Assembly (NCBI RefSeq): GCF_000272045.2
Contig: NZ_AJYZ02000019.1
Location: 704,093 to 768,092, forward strand
Origin: Vibrio crassostreae 9ZC13
Lineage (GTDB): Bacteria > Pseudomonadota > Gammaproteobacteria > Enterobacterales > Vibrionaceae
Direction: 5' to 3'
DNA length: 64,000 nucleotides
Shown here: positions 1 to 8,874 of the stretch, piece after piece
Position numbering within the stretch: position 1 is the first letter of the stretch
Layout: each line of letters starts with the position of its first letter
The notes under the pieces: model-generated
The model's database searches: none
What the model was told of the DNA's origin: nothing
What the model saw: only the letters and a program-made list of their open reading frames with translations
Made by a program: the position numbers and the translations under genes

Positions 1-100
1 CTACTCAATTTCAGGAGAAAATATAAATCACTACTTCCTAGCCGGATCGTGGTGAATCGATAAAAAAAATGGCTTATAGGCTACTCAGATAGAGCGACAA

Positions 101-1909
101 TTAGCTAACAACCGACTCTTCTAAGACCTTAGCTTCAAGCGAAGGTGAAGACGCATATTCTACAGTTCCAGTATCGGGGTACGAATCTCGGATAGCGACA
201 AACTCGGATAAGTGTTTCAGTAGCAATTTAGTTAGCTGAGGATCAAACTGGTAGCCACACTCTCGCTCAAACAAATCGACCACCATATCTAACGGCCACG
301 GTTCTTTGTAGCAACGTGCACTAAGCAGCGCATCAAACACATCGGCTACGGCAGTGATACGAGCAAACAGGTGTATTTCATCACCCACTTTTCCATTCGG
401 GTATCCAGCACCATCCCAACGCTCGTGATGTTCGTTAGCAATGATTGCCGCGAGGTTGGTAATATCACCCGCTCCGCTCTTTAGTAAGTTATAGCCAGCC
501 GTAGTATGAAGCTTCATCACCTCCCACTCTTGGTCGGTTAATTTCCCAGGTTTATCCAAGATTGATTCAGGGACTGAAATCTTACCCACATCGTGCATTG
601 GGCTGATGATCTCAATCATCTCGACCTCACGATGGCTCAAGCCACGATACTTCGCTAGCAATGCAGACAGCTTGGCTACACGCTTAACGTGATTACCTGT
701 TTCGCCAGAGCGGGTTTCAATTGCTTCTCCGAGAACATGAATCATATCCTTTTGGATATTCAAGGTCTGTTTCTGAAGCTTTAAGATTCGTTTGTTCTTA
801 TTCGCCAACTCTTTCTTTTGGCGCAGAGTGACAAATTGCATCAAGATGATCAGGCTCAAACCCGTAATCACCATCGACAGCCCCAATAACAACTGGAAGT
901 TTTTGCGAATAAAGGATGAAGGCTCGTTAATGAAAACCGCTTCGTCAGGTAACGCGTTTCCACTAATCCCGTATCTCTTCATTGCAGGGTAATTGAATAC
1001 AAAACGTTTGTTGTCTCCGGGAGTTAACGGTGTAGTAAAACCAAGTGGAAGGTATTTATCCAACGCATCGACGGCCTGTTCACCCATGCTTTGTGAGTGA
1101 TTAACGTAACCACCGAGTACATCACCCGAAATATAGAACTGCCATAAAGCAAACACCGGAGCAGCACTCGCTTTTGACAACGTATCCGCAATCTCTTGGT
1201 AAGTGTGATAAACCCCTTGCTTTAACTCGGTGTTGTAATGACTGAGCAATACCGCATCGTCCGCAGAGATCCCTTCCAAAAATTGGCTCGTATGCTCCAG
1301 CGACAAGTCGCGAATTTCTACGAGATTGATATTTGAAAATTCAGCCATCATTTTGTTCATTTCTTTATGAATCAATTCAGACGTGACACTGTAATCATTT
1401 ACAAAATAGAGATTCTTTAGATTAGGTCTTAATTTGGAGATCAGCTTAATATTAACGTCTATCTGATCGTTATCGTAAAGCACAGTTGCTCTGTCAGACA
1501 CCGCGTACATGTCGGTGCTGAAATCATTGATGCCGGCTGCAACGACAGGTGTGGAGCGATCAATCAAATTAGGCAGAGATTCAAGAAAATTGGCTGCGTT
1601 ATCGTCCGTCGTAATTACGCCATCAAATTTATAACCTGCATACTTCGCACGTAAGTAGTTCGCGAGAGAGTCGTAATACTCTGGGCTGTGGACACGCTTT
1701 GAATCCAAATACTCTATTGAGAGTTTAACTTCGGTTTGAGACTGGCTGAACGCACTGTCTATCCCTTTTTGGAAGTCAGCAGTCCATTGATAAGAAGGTT
1801 CGTATGAGTGTAAAACTAGGATGCGTTTAATATCCCAGTCGTTAGCAAAACTGAGTGAAGAATAAGCGCTAACACATAATACAGCGATTGATATCAATAG
1901 CTTGTACAT
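101..1909 (-). CDS. HD-GYP phosphodiesterase with periplasmic binding-protein-like sensor
   Basis: Membrane-bound protein of 602 residues predicted to hydrolyse cyclic di-GMP. It has a signal peptide (about residues 1-22), then about 310 periplasmic residues that resemble the ABC substrate-binding (TrpX-like) fold, with an early LHSYEPSYQW motif. One membrane helix follows at about 336-360, then a short coiled linker and a cytoplasmic HD-GYP domain (about 390-570). The metal-binding MHDVGK motif is near residue 438 and the signature HHERWDGAGYP near 495-505, so the active site looks intact. The ligand is unknown; related sensors bind small molecules such as amino acids or purines (family knowledge). 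It is the last gene of a minus-strand group after the GNAT-like gene, 60 bp away. Its start codon sits directly behind an inverted repeat that could hide the ribosome site. Confidence 0.9.
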   Translation of the reverse strand: MYKLLISIAVLCVSAYSSLSFANDWDIKRILVLHSYEPSYQWTADFQKGIDSAFSQSQTEVKLSIEYLDSKRVHSPEYYDSLANYLRAKYAGYKFDGVITTDDNAANFLESLPNLIDRSTPVVAAGINDFSTDMYAVSDRATVLYDNDQIDVNIKLISKLRPNLKNLYFVNDYSVTSELIHKEMNKMMAEFSNINLVEIRDLSLEHTSQFLEGISADDAVLLSHYNTELKQGVYHTYQEIADTLSKASAAPVFALWQFYISGDVLGGYVNHSQSMGEQAVDALDKYLPLGFTTPLTPGDNKRFVFNYPAMKRYGISGNALPDEAVFINEPSSFIRKNFQLLLGLSMVITGLSLIILMQFVTLRQKKELANKNKRILKLQKQTLNIQKDMIHVLGEAIETRSGETGNHVKRVAKLSALLAKYRGLSHREVEMIEIISPMHDVGKISVPESILDKPGKLTDQEWEVMKLHTTAGYNLLKSGAGDITNLAAIIANEHHERWDGAGYPNGKVGDEIHLFARITAVADVFDALLSARCYKEPWPLDMVVDLFERECGYQFDPQLTKLLLKHLSEFVAIRDSYPDTGTVEYASSPSLEAKVLEESVVS

Positions 1910-1940
1910 ACAATACCCTTTAAATAAGACGGGGTATTGT
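1910..1940 (-). promoter_or_regulatory. Inverted repeat overlapping the HD-GYP ribosome-binding site
   Basis: On the minus strand ACAATACCC and GGGTATTGT form a perfect 9-bp stem separated by 13 nt, and the start codon of the HD-GYP gene follows immediately. The likely Shine-Dalgarno AAAGGG partly lies in the 3' arm, so folding would occlude it. It could also be a protein operator. Confidence 0.5.
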
Positions 1941-1969
1941 ACTTAGATTAACGCTTTGTCAAAGAATCT

Positions 1970-2464
1970 TTAGTTCTCGATCCATACTTTATCGCAAGAA
2001 GCATGATCTTGTGCCCAAAAATCGTGTAACTGCTTAGCAAAGTTGTTGATACTCTGACCATTTTCAGCAACGACATCCGAGATCAATAGGGAACCATCCG
2101 CTTCTGTGACGATAGCGCTCGCCACAACTTCACCGTTTTGAGTACCAATATATAATACATGATCGTCAGAAAGCATAATTTGGCTCAAGAACTCAAGCAT
2201 GTGTGCCCTTTCGATTTCATCTTGGTAAACGCTTGCTTGGTTGAGTGAAAATAGCACGGTCAATTTATGGAAATCGACTTTATGCAGTTCATCAATTTGG
2301 GAAGGAGTTTGATCTTGTGCTAGGAGTTGGTATGTCTTGGATGGAAGTTTGCTTTGATAAAGTTCACGGCCGAGGAGGCTCTCTTTTGCGGGGTAAGCAA
2401 TATCGAGCTGACTAAATAGCCATTGGTTTTTCTTGTGTGCAATTTCAGGTATTTCGTTATTCAT
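1970..2464 (-). CDS. GNAT-like hypothetical protein
   Basis: Protein of 164 residues without a confident family assignment. The stretch around residues 95-135 (VLYIGTQNGEVVASAIV, then LLISDVV) looks like the central beta strands of a GNAT acetyltransferase, but the acetyl-CoA loop is not recognisable, so this is only a fold-level guess. I chose the ATG at 2464 rather than the in-frame TTG 30 bases upstream. A small lipoprotein gene ends at 2482, and a GTAGGT ribosome-site-like stretch precedes this ATG. It lies between that lipoprotein and the HD-GYP gene in one direction, so the three are probably co-transcribed. Confidence 0.55.
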   Translation of the reverse strand: MNNEIPEIAHKKNQWLFSQLDIAYPAKESLLGRELYQSKLPSKTYQLLAQDQTPSQIDELHKVDFHKLTVLFSLNQASVYQDEIERAHMLEFLSQIMLSDDHVLYIGTQNGEVVASAIVTEADGSLLISDVVAENGQSINNFAKQLHDFWAQDHASCDKVWIEN

Positions 2465-2481
2465 TCTTTTAGTACCTACGG

Positions 2482-2607
2482 TTAGTATCCCCAAATATCG
2501 CAGTTATTTGGAAGACATACGGTCGGCTGAGGTGCCGAGCTACAAGCAGAGAGCATACAGAGCATGACCAAGGCCAACAAGTACTTTAAATGCTTCATAT
2601 TTTTCAT
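2482..2607 (-). CDS. 41-residue predicted lipoprotein
   Basis: Short reading frame with a clear bacterial lipoprotein signal: Met-Lys start, KHLKYLLALVMLCM hydrophobic core, and the lipobox LSAC with Cys near residue 22. The mature part is only about 20 residues (CSSAPQPTVCLPNNCDIWGY) and holds two further cysteines. A second possible start is Met4; AAAGGA lies upstream of both. The stop codon is 17 bp before the start of the GNAT-like gene, consistent with an operon. The function is unknown. A tiny lipoprotein ending in a CxxxxC pair could serve as an envelope sensor or anchor, but nothing in the sequence shows that. Confidence 0.65.
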   Translation of the reverse strand: MKNMKHLKYLLALVMLCMLSACSSAPQPTVCLPNNCDIWGY

Positions 2608-2712
2608 TATCCAACAACATCCTTTAAGAACTTAACGAAAAGCTCTACACTCGTATCCAAGCTTTCAATATCCTTATAGTAAACAGAACTATATAAATAA
2701 AAAGGACTTCTT

Positions 2713-3192
2713 ATGAAAAAAGCCTTAATAGCAGCAGGTATCGTGACAATGTTAGCTGGCTGTTCGGACAACGAGGTTGGCGACGTCTCACTGGGTTTCT
2801 TCACAATGAAGGATATCAAGATGTCTTCATTAGATGACGATAAGATCGCGGGTGTTACCTGTCATATCGCATCAATCGAAGCAAACCTTAGCCTTTCTGA
2901 TCCAAGTGATAGCTCTATATCTTGTCGTCAAACAGGTGAAATTACACCAGAAATGATTGCTCAAATAGACAAGAGTAAGTCTGGCGAAGTGGTATTCAAG
3001 CAATCGAAAAGTATCTTCTTTAAAACAATGAAGGTTCGTCGTATCTACGATGCAGAGAATCAGTCGCTGCTTTACTTGTCTTACACCACCAAAGAAACAG
3101 AAGGTAGCTTCAAACACAGCCTTTCAACTGTTCCACTATGGGGTACAGAGGCTTACGTTGATCCAGCGACGTTAGTACAGCCAACCGAGTAG
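2713..3192 (+). CDS. creA: CreA family lipoprotein
   Basis: Protein of 159 residues matching the CreA family as I recall it from E. coli: the segments DDDKIAGVTCHIA, SDSSISCRQTGEI, GEVVFKQSKSIFFKTMKV and RRIYDAENQSLLYLSY correspond to conserved CreA blocks. The N-terminus MKKALIAAGIVTMLAGCSDN carries a lipobox (LAGC), so this version should be a lipoprotein, whereas E. coli CreA has an ordinary signal peptide. The family's biochemical role is not established. AAGGA lies 6-10 bases upstream of the ATG. It diverges from the small lipoprotein gene across about 105 bp and precedes gsk, from which a strong hairpin separates it. Confidence 0.85.
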   Translation: MKKALIAAGIVTMLAGCSDNEVGDVSLGFFTMKDIKMSSLDDDKIAGVTCHIASIEANLSLSDPSDSSISCRQTGEITPEMIAQIDKSKSGEVVFKQSKSIFFKTMKVRRIYDAENQSLLYLSYTTKETEGSFKHSLSTVPLWGTEAYVDPATLVQPTE

Positions 3193-3210
3193 TTTCAAAC
3201 ATATAGTTAG

Positions 3211-3247
3211 TTGAATCACCTGTGCAGACATTGTGCAGGTGATTCAA
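3211..3247 (+). terminator. Strong hairpin after creA (no U-tract)
   Basis: TTGAATCACCTG and CAGGTGATTCAA form a perfect 12-bp stem with a 13-nt loop, 18 bp after the creA stop. The following bases are AAATG rather than a U run. It may be a transcript-stabilising 3' end or a factor-dependent stop rather than a classical intrinsic terminator. Confidence 0.5.
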
Positions 3248-3321
3248 AATGTAATAAAAATGAAAGAAACAGAAACAAAATGTGATATCATGCGGCAAAA
3301 TTTTTTCACTGTATTTTTCAT

Positions 3322-4626
3322 ATGAAGTTTCCTGGACAGCGTAAATCTAAGCACTACTTTCCAACTCACGCACGTGATCCGTTGGTCAACCAAATTCAAC
3401 AAACGCCTAAGCTTCACCGCGCAACGATTGTGGGTGTTGGCCAAACGATTGTTGATATCGAAGCCCGTGTTGACAACGAGTTCCTAGAAAAATACGAGCT
3501 GAGTAAAGGTCACTCACTGGTATTGGAAGAAAGTAAAGCAGATGCGCTGTATGAAGAGTTAGTTGAGCGCGGTTTGATCACGCATCAATATCCTGGCGAT
3601 ACTATCGGCAACACACTGCACAACTATTCCGTACTTGCGGACAGCAAATCTGTCCTGCTTGGCGTAATGTCTAAGAAGATTGAAGTTGGCTCATTTGGTT
3701 ATCGTTACCTTTGCCGCACTTCTTCTCGTATGAATCTAAACCACCTTCAAACTGTTGATGGTCCAATTGGTCGTTGTTACACGCTGATTTCTGAAGATGG
3801 CGAACGTACGTTTGCAATCAACGAAGGCCACATGAACCAACTTCTTCCAGAAAGCATTCCTGAAAAAGTCTTCGAGAAAGCTTCTGCATTGGTTGTGTCG
3901 TCATACCTAATGCGTGGCAAACCTGAAGATCCGATGCCAAAAGCGGTACAAAAAGCGATTGAATACGCGAAAGCGCACAATGTGCCTGTTGTACTAACAC
4001 TTGGTACTAAGTATGTGATCGAAGGCAACGCTGAATGGTGGCAAGAATACCTGAAAGAAAACGTAACCATCGTCGCGATGAACGAAGATGAAGGTGAAGC
4101 GCTAACGGGTGAAAAAGATCCTCTATTGGCTGCTAACAAGGCACTTGAGTGGGTTGACCTAGTTCTATGTACTGCAGGTCCTATTGGTCTATACATGGCA
4201 GGTTACACTGACGAACCAGCGAAACGCGAAACCACACTGCCATTGTTACCGGGTAACATCCCTGAGTTCAATAAATACGAATTCAGCCGTGCGATGCGTA
4301 AGCAAGACTGTAAAGACCCAGTAAAAGTGTACTCTCACATTGGCCCTTACCTAGGCGGCCCACTTGAGATTAAGAATACCAATGGCGCTGGCGATGGTGC
4401 ACTTTCAGCACTACTTCACGACATGGCAGCAAACAGCTACCACCACGTGAATGTACCAAACTCAGAGAAACACGAGCACGCTTGTCTGACGTACTCTTCA
4501 CTGTCTCAAATTTGTAAGTACGCAAACCGTGTAAGCTACGAAGTGTTGACTCAGCACTCTCCTCGCCTTTCTCGTGCACTGCCTGAACGCGAAGATAGCT
4601 TAGAAGAAACATACTGGGATCGTTAA
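3322..4626 (+). CDS. gsk: Inosine-guanosine kinase
   Basis: Purine-salvage kinase of the PfkB/ribokinase superfamily that phosphorylates inosine and guanosine with ATP. The 434-residue protein is colinear with the E. coli Gsk I remember, from the N-terminal MKFPGQRKSKHYFP to the C-terminal ALPEREDSLEETYWDR. The PfkB signature NTNGAGDGALSALLHD near residue 355 contains the catalytic aspartate. VDGPIGRCYTL and MNEDEGEALTGE are also conserved. No convincing Shine-Dalgarno precedes the ATG; the preceding 25 bases are T-rich. It stands alone between creA and fhs and has its own terminator. Confidence 0.96.
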   Translation: MKFPGQRKSKHYFPTHARDPLVNQIQQTPKLHRATIVGVGQTIVDIEARVDNEFLEKYELSKGHSLVLEESKADALYEELVERGLITHQYPGDTIGNTLHNYSVLADSKSVLLGVMSKKIEVGSFGYRYLCRTSSRMNLNHLQTVDGPIGRCYTLISEDGERTFAINEGHMNQLLPESIPEKVFEKASALVVSSYLMRGKPEDPMPKAVQKAIEYAKAHNVPVVLTLGTKYVIEGNAEWWQEYLKENVTIVAMNEDEGEALTGEKDPLLAANKALEWVDLVLCTAGPIGLYMAGYTDEPAKRETTLPLLPGNIPEFNKYEFSRAMRKQDCKDPVKVYSHIGPYLGGPLEIKNTNGAGDGALSALLHDMAANSYHHVNVPNSEKHEHACLTYSSLSQICKYANRVSYEVLTQHSPRLSRALPEREDSLEETYWDR

Positions 4627-4687
4627 TCGTCCATATTAGGTAGTTACCTCTTAGAGGTTAACGCCAAGTGAGATTACCCATTCCTTG

Positions 4688-4714
4688 AAGGGCTGCTATA
4701 TGCAGCCCTTTTTG
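4688..4714 (+). terminator. Intrinsic terminator of gsk
   Basis: AAGGGCTGC, a TATAT loop and GCAGCCCTT followed directly by TTT: a 9-bp GC-rich stem with a short U tract, about 60 bp after the gsk stop codon. Confidence 0.85.
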
Positions 4715-4872
4715 TATTCAACGCCAATATAATTGCAACTGAAGGTAATCAGAACGAATATTTTGCTCGTTTAAGATTTGATCTCGCGCAATGACTCTTT
4801 AGATCTGTTATCTTCCAGCACATAATTCGTGTGGTTTGCCTTTACTTGGCAAATTTATACAGTACTATCGCC

Positions 4873-4888
4873 ACGCAAACGTTTACGT
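4873..4888 (+). promoter_or_regulatory. PurR-box-like operator upstream of fhs
   Basis: ACGCAAACGTTTACGT fits the purine repressor consensus ANGCAANCGNTTNCNT at every specified base. It lies 32 bp upstream of the fhs start. This suggests purine repression of formate-THF ligase, which makes the formyl donor used in purine synthesis. Binding is inferred from the motif alone. Confidence 0.65.
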
Positions 4889-4920
4889 ACCGCCTTTCGG
4901 TTCTGATATAAGGATCAAAT

Positions 4921-6669
4921 ATGCTGTCTGATATTGATATTTGTCGCTCTACTCCCCTTAAAAACATCAGTGAGGTTGCCAAGCAAGCTGGCCTGCACCA
5001 CAACGAACATCAGCCATTAGGGCAATTCAAATCTAAAGTGTCTCTCACGTCACTTGAACGCCTCGCCAACCAACAAGATGGTAAATTAGTCGTAGTCACG
5101 GCGATCACACCGACACCTCTTGGTGAAGGCAAAACCGTCACTACTATCGGATTAGCACAAGGCCTCGCAGAGATTAACCAATCTGCAATGGCCTGCATTC
5201 GCCAGCCTTCAATGGGTCCGGTATTTGGTGTAAAAGGTGGCGCTGCGGGTGGTGGTTACTCTCAAGTTGCCCCTATGGAACAATTAAACCTGCACCTGAC
5301 GGGCGATATTCATGCTGTTACGGCCGCTCACAACCTCGCCTCTGCCGCCATTGATGCACGTTTGTATCATGAACAACGGGAAGGCTTAGAGGCGTTTGAA
5401 GCGCGTTCTGGCTTAAAAGCCTTGGATATTGACCCAAGCAGAATCGTTTGGCGACGTGTACTTGACCACAATGATCGCGCACTACGCATGATCACGGTTG
5501 GCAAGAACGAAGCAGACAAAACAATTAACGGCTTTGAGCGAGAAGATGGATTTGATATCTCAGCTGCTTCAGAGCTAATGGCCATTCTTGCTCTAGCCAA
5601 TGACCTTCAAGATTTGAGAAAGCGCATCGGACGAGTGGTACTTGCCTACAACAAACAAGGCTTGCCGTTGACCGCAGATGACTTCAACGTTGCAGGCGCA
5701 ATGACCGTAACCATGAAGGATTCTATTGAACCAACATTGATGCAAACCCTTGAAGGCGTTCCTACCCTAATTCACGCCGGGCCTTTCGCGAACATCGCAC
5801 ATGGTAACTCTTCAATTATTGCCGATAAGATAGCGTTAAAACTGAGTGACTTTGTCGTGACCGAAGGTGGTTTCGGCTCAGATATGGGCTTTGAAAAAGC
5901 GTGCAACATAAAAGCAAAAGCGTCGAACAAAAAGCCCGATTGCGCTGTGGTTGTTGCAACATTACGTGGATTAAAGGCCAACTCTGGTTTATACGATTTG
6001 AGACCCGGCACTCCATTACCAGATTCAATTTTTAATGATGACCAAGACGCGCTAATTGCAGGCTTTGAGAACCTAAAATGGCACATCAACAACGTTAAGC
6101 AATACCAAGTGCCTACAGTTGTTGCGATTAACCGATTCCCACAAGACTCAGCTCAAGAGCTCGATGCTTTGAAACAGATGATCACCGACTTCGACTCAAG
6201 CGTTAACGTTGAAGTAAGCGAAGCATTTGGTCAAGGTGGCGAAGGCGCGACTCAACTGGCTCACGCTGTAGTCAAAGCTTGCCAAAAACAGAGTGAATTT
6301 AAGCCTTTGTATCACTCAGAGCAAAGCCTAGAAGAAAAGCTGATGGCAGTTGCTGAAGTTGGTTATGGCGCGGCAAGTATTTCGCTATCTCCACTGGCTA
6401 AAAAACAACTGGCTGAATTCAAACTGCATGGCTATAGCGACCTATCAGTTTGTTTGGCAAAAACACCACTATCGATCTCGACAGAAGCACACGTAAAAGG
6501 TGCACCAACCCAATTTGACGTGCCTGTTAGAGAACTAAAATTGTGTGCTGGTGCTGGCTTTATTTACGCGTTGTGCGGCAATGTAATGACCATGCCAGGC
6601 TTGCCTGACAAACCGGCGTTCATGTCGTTAGATATTGATAGTAATGGAAATATCGTCGGCCTAAGCTAG
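4921..6669 (+). CDS. fhs: Formate--tetrahydrofolate ligase
   Basis: ATP-dependent enzyme joining formate to THF to give 10-formyl-THF, the one-carbon donor for purines and fMet-tRNA. The protein has 582 residues, near the usual bacterial length. It has the nucleotide-binding loop [18 protein letters not shown] at about 63-80, the family block [20 protein letters not shown] at about 97, and [16 protein letters not shown]. The C-terminal [10 protein letters not shown] motif near 560 is also typical. AAGGATC precedes the ATG at good spacing. It is monocistronic by context. It lies 8 kb from the glycine-cleavage genes, which also feed the THF pool, and carries a PurR-like box in its promoter region. 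Confidence 0.96.
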   Translation: MLSDIDICRSTPLKNISEVAKQAGLHHNEHQPLGQFKSKVSLTSLERLANQQDGKLVVVTAITPTPLGEGKTVTTIGLAQGLAEINQSAMACIRQPSMGPVFGVKGGAAGGGYSQVAPMEQLNLHLTGDIHAVTAAHNLASAAIDARLYHEQREGLEAFEARSGLKALDIDPSRIVWRRVLDHNDRALRMITVGKNEADKTINGFEREDGFDISAASELMAILALANDLQDLRKRIGRVVLAYNKQGLPLTADDFNVAGAMTVTMKDSIEPTLMQTLEGVPTLIHAGPFANIAHGNSSIIADKIALKLSDFVVTEGGFGSDMGFEKACNIKAKASNKKPDCAVVVATLRGLKANSGLYDLRPGTPLPDSIFNDDQDALIAGFENLKWHINNVKQYQVPTVVAINRFPQDSAQELDALKQMITDFDSSVNVEVSEAFGQGGEGATQLAHAVVKACQKQSEFKPLYHSEQSLEEKLMAVAEVGYGAASISLSPLAKKQLAEFKLHGYSDLSVCLAKTPLSISTEAHVKGAPTQFDVPVRELKLCAGAGFIYALCGNVMTMPGLPDKPAFMSLDIDSNGNIVGLS

Positions 6670-6718
6670 CTGCCCTTAGTTAGATAATCGGCAATTAATC
6701 GCGATTAATTTAGCTTAG
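6661..6718. promoter_or_regulatory. Nested palindromes at the fhs stop codon
   Basis: A perfect 18-bp palindrome AATTAATCGCGATTAATT (6693-6710) is flanked by an outer 8-bp inverted repeat, CTAAGCTA (6661-6668) and TAGCTTAG (6711-6718). The outer left arm includes the last fhs codons. No U-tract follows, so its role as terminator or operator is open. Confidence 0.4.
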
Positions 6719-6739
6719 GTTTCGGAGCAGTGTTCTATA

Positions 6740-6774
6740 TTGAGCAATCATTTACTAACGAAGTGATTGCTCAA
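6740..6774 (+). terminator. Hairpin between fhs and the diguanylate cyclase gene
   Basis: TTGAGCAATCA and TGATTGCTCAA form a perfect 11-bp stem with a 13-nt loop, about 70 bp after the fhs stop. There is no U run after it, so it is at best a weak or factor-assisted terminator. Confidence 0.4.
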
Positions 6775-6906
6775 CAATCAAGCTTAACTGCAAAAAGTTG
6801 CACTTAAATCGTAGTTATATGCGAATCTTGTCTTAACTTCTGGGTCAAGATCACATTAAAAACCCTATAAAATATATAGTATTGCGCTGATTCTTTGAGG
6901 ACAGTG

Positions 6907-8811
6907 ATGAATACAAGTATAAAAAAACTAGTCAGCCAATTTCTATGTACCATCTTTGCCCTAGGACTAGTCCCTGCCCTCTACATTAACTCTGAATTTG
7001 ACAGGGTTGAAGCTCAGCACACGCTAAATATCCAACAGTCCAGCCAGAACCAGATCGAATACAGCTTTCATGAACTCGCTGTTATTGTTGAGCAAATCTC
7101 TAACTCTGTTCCGTCAATCGCCGACTCTCAAACACTACTCCGAGCGATTCGAGAACCTTCTATTATCCATAAAGAAACCCTGCAAGATCTTTGGGTGATG
7201 TTAGCTCGTGGCCAAAAATACTATTCCCAGCTTCGTTATCTCGATCTAGCCGGCAACGAAGTGTTCCGCGTTAACTACAAAGACGGTCGAGCCACTGTCG
7301 TCCCCGAGAACGAACTGCAGAACAAATCTTCTCGAGATTACTACCAGATGCTTCAGAAATTAGAGATTGGTGATGTCAGATCCAGAGGCATTGACCTAGA
7401 AATGGAAAATGGAGAAATCATCCACCCGTTAACGCCGGCGCTTCGCATTATGACGCCAGTCGCTGAAGGGAATCGAATTATTGGTTACTTCATTGCAAAT
7501 CTAAACATGCTAGAGATTTACAACCGCCTTCATTACCAAATTGGAGACTCAGATGCAGTCCCGGTCATTCTAAACAAAACTGGTCATGTCATCATGGGCC
7601 CTGACCCAGCTGAATCATTTGGGCATGTGATTGAATCACGTTCAGAGCAGACATACGCAAAGCTATACCCAGAGCTTTGGAAAGACATTCAAGACAACTC
7701 TTCGTCTAGCTATTTCGATGGTAAGAACTGGTATTTCCACTCGGACATCAGCCCAAAGATAAAGCAGTTTGCAGGCCCTATTTACATGGTTCTTCACATT
7801 GAGAATCAGCATTTCAGCAGTCAATACCGACAAGAAAAACAAGCGATCGTCGTTCAGATCATCACCTTGTCTTTCTTGATTTCGATGATCTCCGCTGGCT
7901 TCGTATTGTGGAACAGCAACCACAAGAAGAACAGTATCGAGAGCCAACTTGCTAAGGCCGCAATGAATGGCATGTCTGCCTTGGTGATTACCGACAGAAA
8001 CAACCGAATCATCAAAGTAAACCAAGAGTTCACCCGTGTGAGTGGCTACGAGTTAGAAGACGTAAAAGGCCGCCAACCGTCCATGTTTGCCTCTGGTCGC
8101 TACAACGAAGAGTTCTACATCAAGATGTGGAGTATCATCAAAGAGAAAGGCATGTGGGAAGGCGAAGTGGTTAATCGTCGTAAAGACGGGTCTTTGATCA
8201 CGGAAATATTGCGAATCCAAACCATTAAAGACTCGAAAGACGTGATTCAGTTTTATGTCGCTTCATTTGTGGATATAAGTAAACACAAAGAGCTAGAAAA
8301 CAAACTGAGAAACCTGAGTGAAAAAGATGCCTTAGCTGGGTGTTGGAACCGCCGTAAATTCGATCTTGAGCTGCGAGATGAGTGCTCTCGTGTTAATCGT
8401 TACCCTACTCGCGAACAGTCTTGTTTAGCGATTTTGGACATAGACCACTTCAAACGCATCAACGACAGATTTGGTCACGATTATGGAGATCGCGTCATTC
8501 AAACCGTTGCTCAAGTATTACAACGAGAGTGCCGAGAAACTGATTTTGTGGCTCGTATTGGTGGCGAAGAGTTTGGCGTTATTCTGCCTCATACCACAAC
8601 AGAAGAAGCTGAGTATGTACTTAACAGATTGAGAATCGCAGTCAGTATTGAGCTCGATAACGTGGTGACGGTCAGTGGTGGAATTACCAACCTGACCAAC
8701 GACCCTGCTCTTAGCTACAAGTGCGCCGATTTAGCACTTTATGAAGCCAAAGCAGCAGGTCGAAACAGTGTGTGCCTGTTCCTAGACAGCGAAATGAGCG
8801 AAATCGCCTAA
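6907..8811 (+). CDS. Diguanylate cyclase with dCache, PAS and GGDEF domains
   Basis: Membrane enzyme of 634 residues predicted to make cyclic di-GMP. An N-terminal helix (about 10-28) is followed by a periplasmic region of about 280 residues of dCache type. Motifs there include YYSQLRYLDLAGNEVFRVNY, SRDYYQ and ALRIMTPV. A second helix lies near 310-335, then a PAS domain (about 345-460, containing GYELEDVKGRQPSM) and a GGDEF domain. The active site is GGEEF near residue 551. An RETD sequence five residues before it matches the RxxD inhibitory site, so product feedback is likely. I chose the ATG at 6907 because GAGGA is well spaced from it; TTG and GTG codons in frame just upstream are alternatives. 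Confidence 0.92.
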   Translation: MNTSIKKLVSQFLCTIFALGLVPALYINSEFDRVEAQHTLNIQQSSQNQIEYSFHELAVIVEQISNSVPSIADSQTLLRAIREPSIIHKETLQDLWVMLARGQKYYSQLRYLDLAGNEVFRVNYKDGRATVVPENELQNKSSRDYYQMLQKLEIGDVRSRGIDLEMENGEIIHPLTPALRIMTPVAEGNRIIGYFIANLNMLEIYNRLHYQIGDSDAVPVILNKTGHVIMGPDPAESFGHVIESRSEQTYAKLYPELWKDIQDNSSSSYFDGKNWYFHSDISPKIKQFAGPIYMVLHIENQHFSSQYRQEKQAIVVQIITLSFLISMISAGFVLWNSNHKKNSIESQLAKAAMNGMSALVITDRNNRIIKVNQEFTRVSGYELEDVKGRQPSMFASGRYNEEFYIKMWSIIKEKGMWEGEVVNRRKDGSLITEILRIQTIKDSKDVIQFYVASFVDISKHKELENKLRNLSEKDALAGCWNRRKFDLELRDECSRVNRYPTREQSCLAILDIDHFKRINDRFGHDYGDRVIQTVAQVLQRECRETDFVARIGGEEFGVILPHTTTEEAEYVLNRLRIAVSIELDNVVTVSGGITNLTNDPALSYKCADLALYEAKAAGRNSVCLFLDSEMSEIA

Positions 8812-8874
8812 CAGAAAATCAGTATTGTTCCGCTAGGCTATTAGTTTGGCGGTTTAACAACCCAATCCTTGCAA

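Noticed and set aside
1..100. Terminator or gene at the left edge
   Set aside because: The bases before the HD-GYP stop contain a T-rich run on the minus strand but no stable stem that I can see, and no gene start or end; nothing is supported here.
3777..4196. Minus-strand frame of 139 codons within gsk
   Set aside because: Antisense shadow of a well-conserved kinase gene; its Ser-rich translation has no recognisable domain.
4760..4920. ZTP (pfl) riboswitch upstream of fhs
   Set aside because: ACCGCC is present but the paired CCGCCTGGGC-type block and pseudoknot are missing; the PurR-like box explains the conspicuous sequence better.
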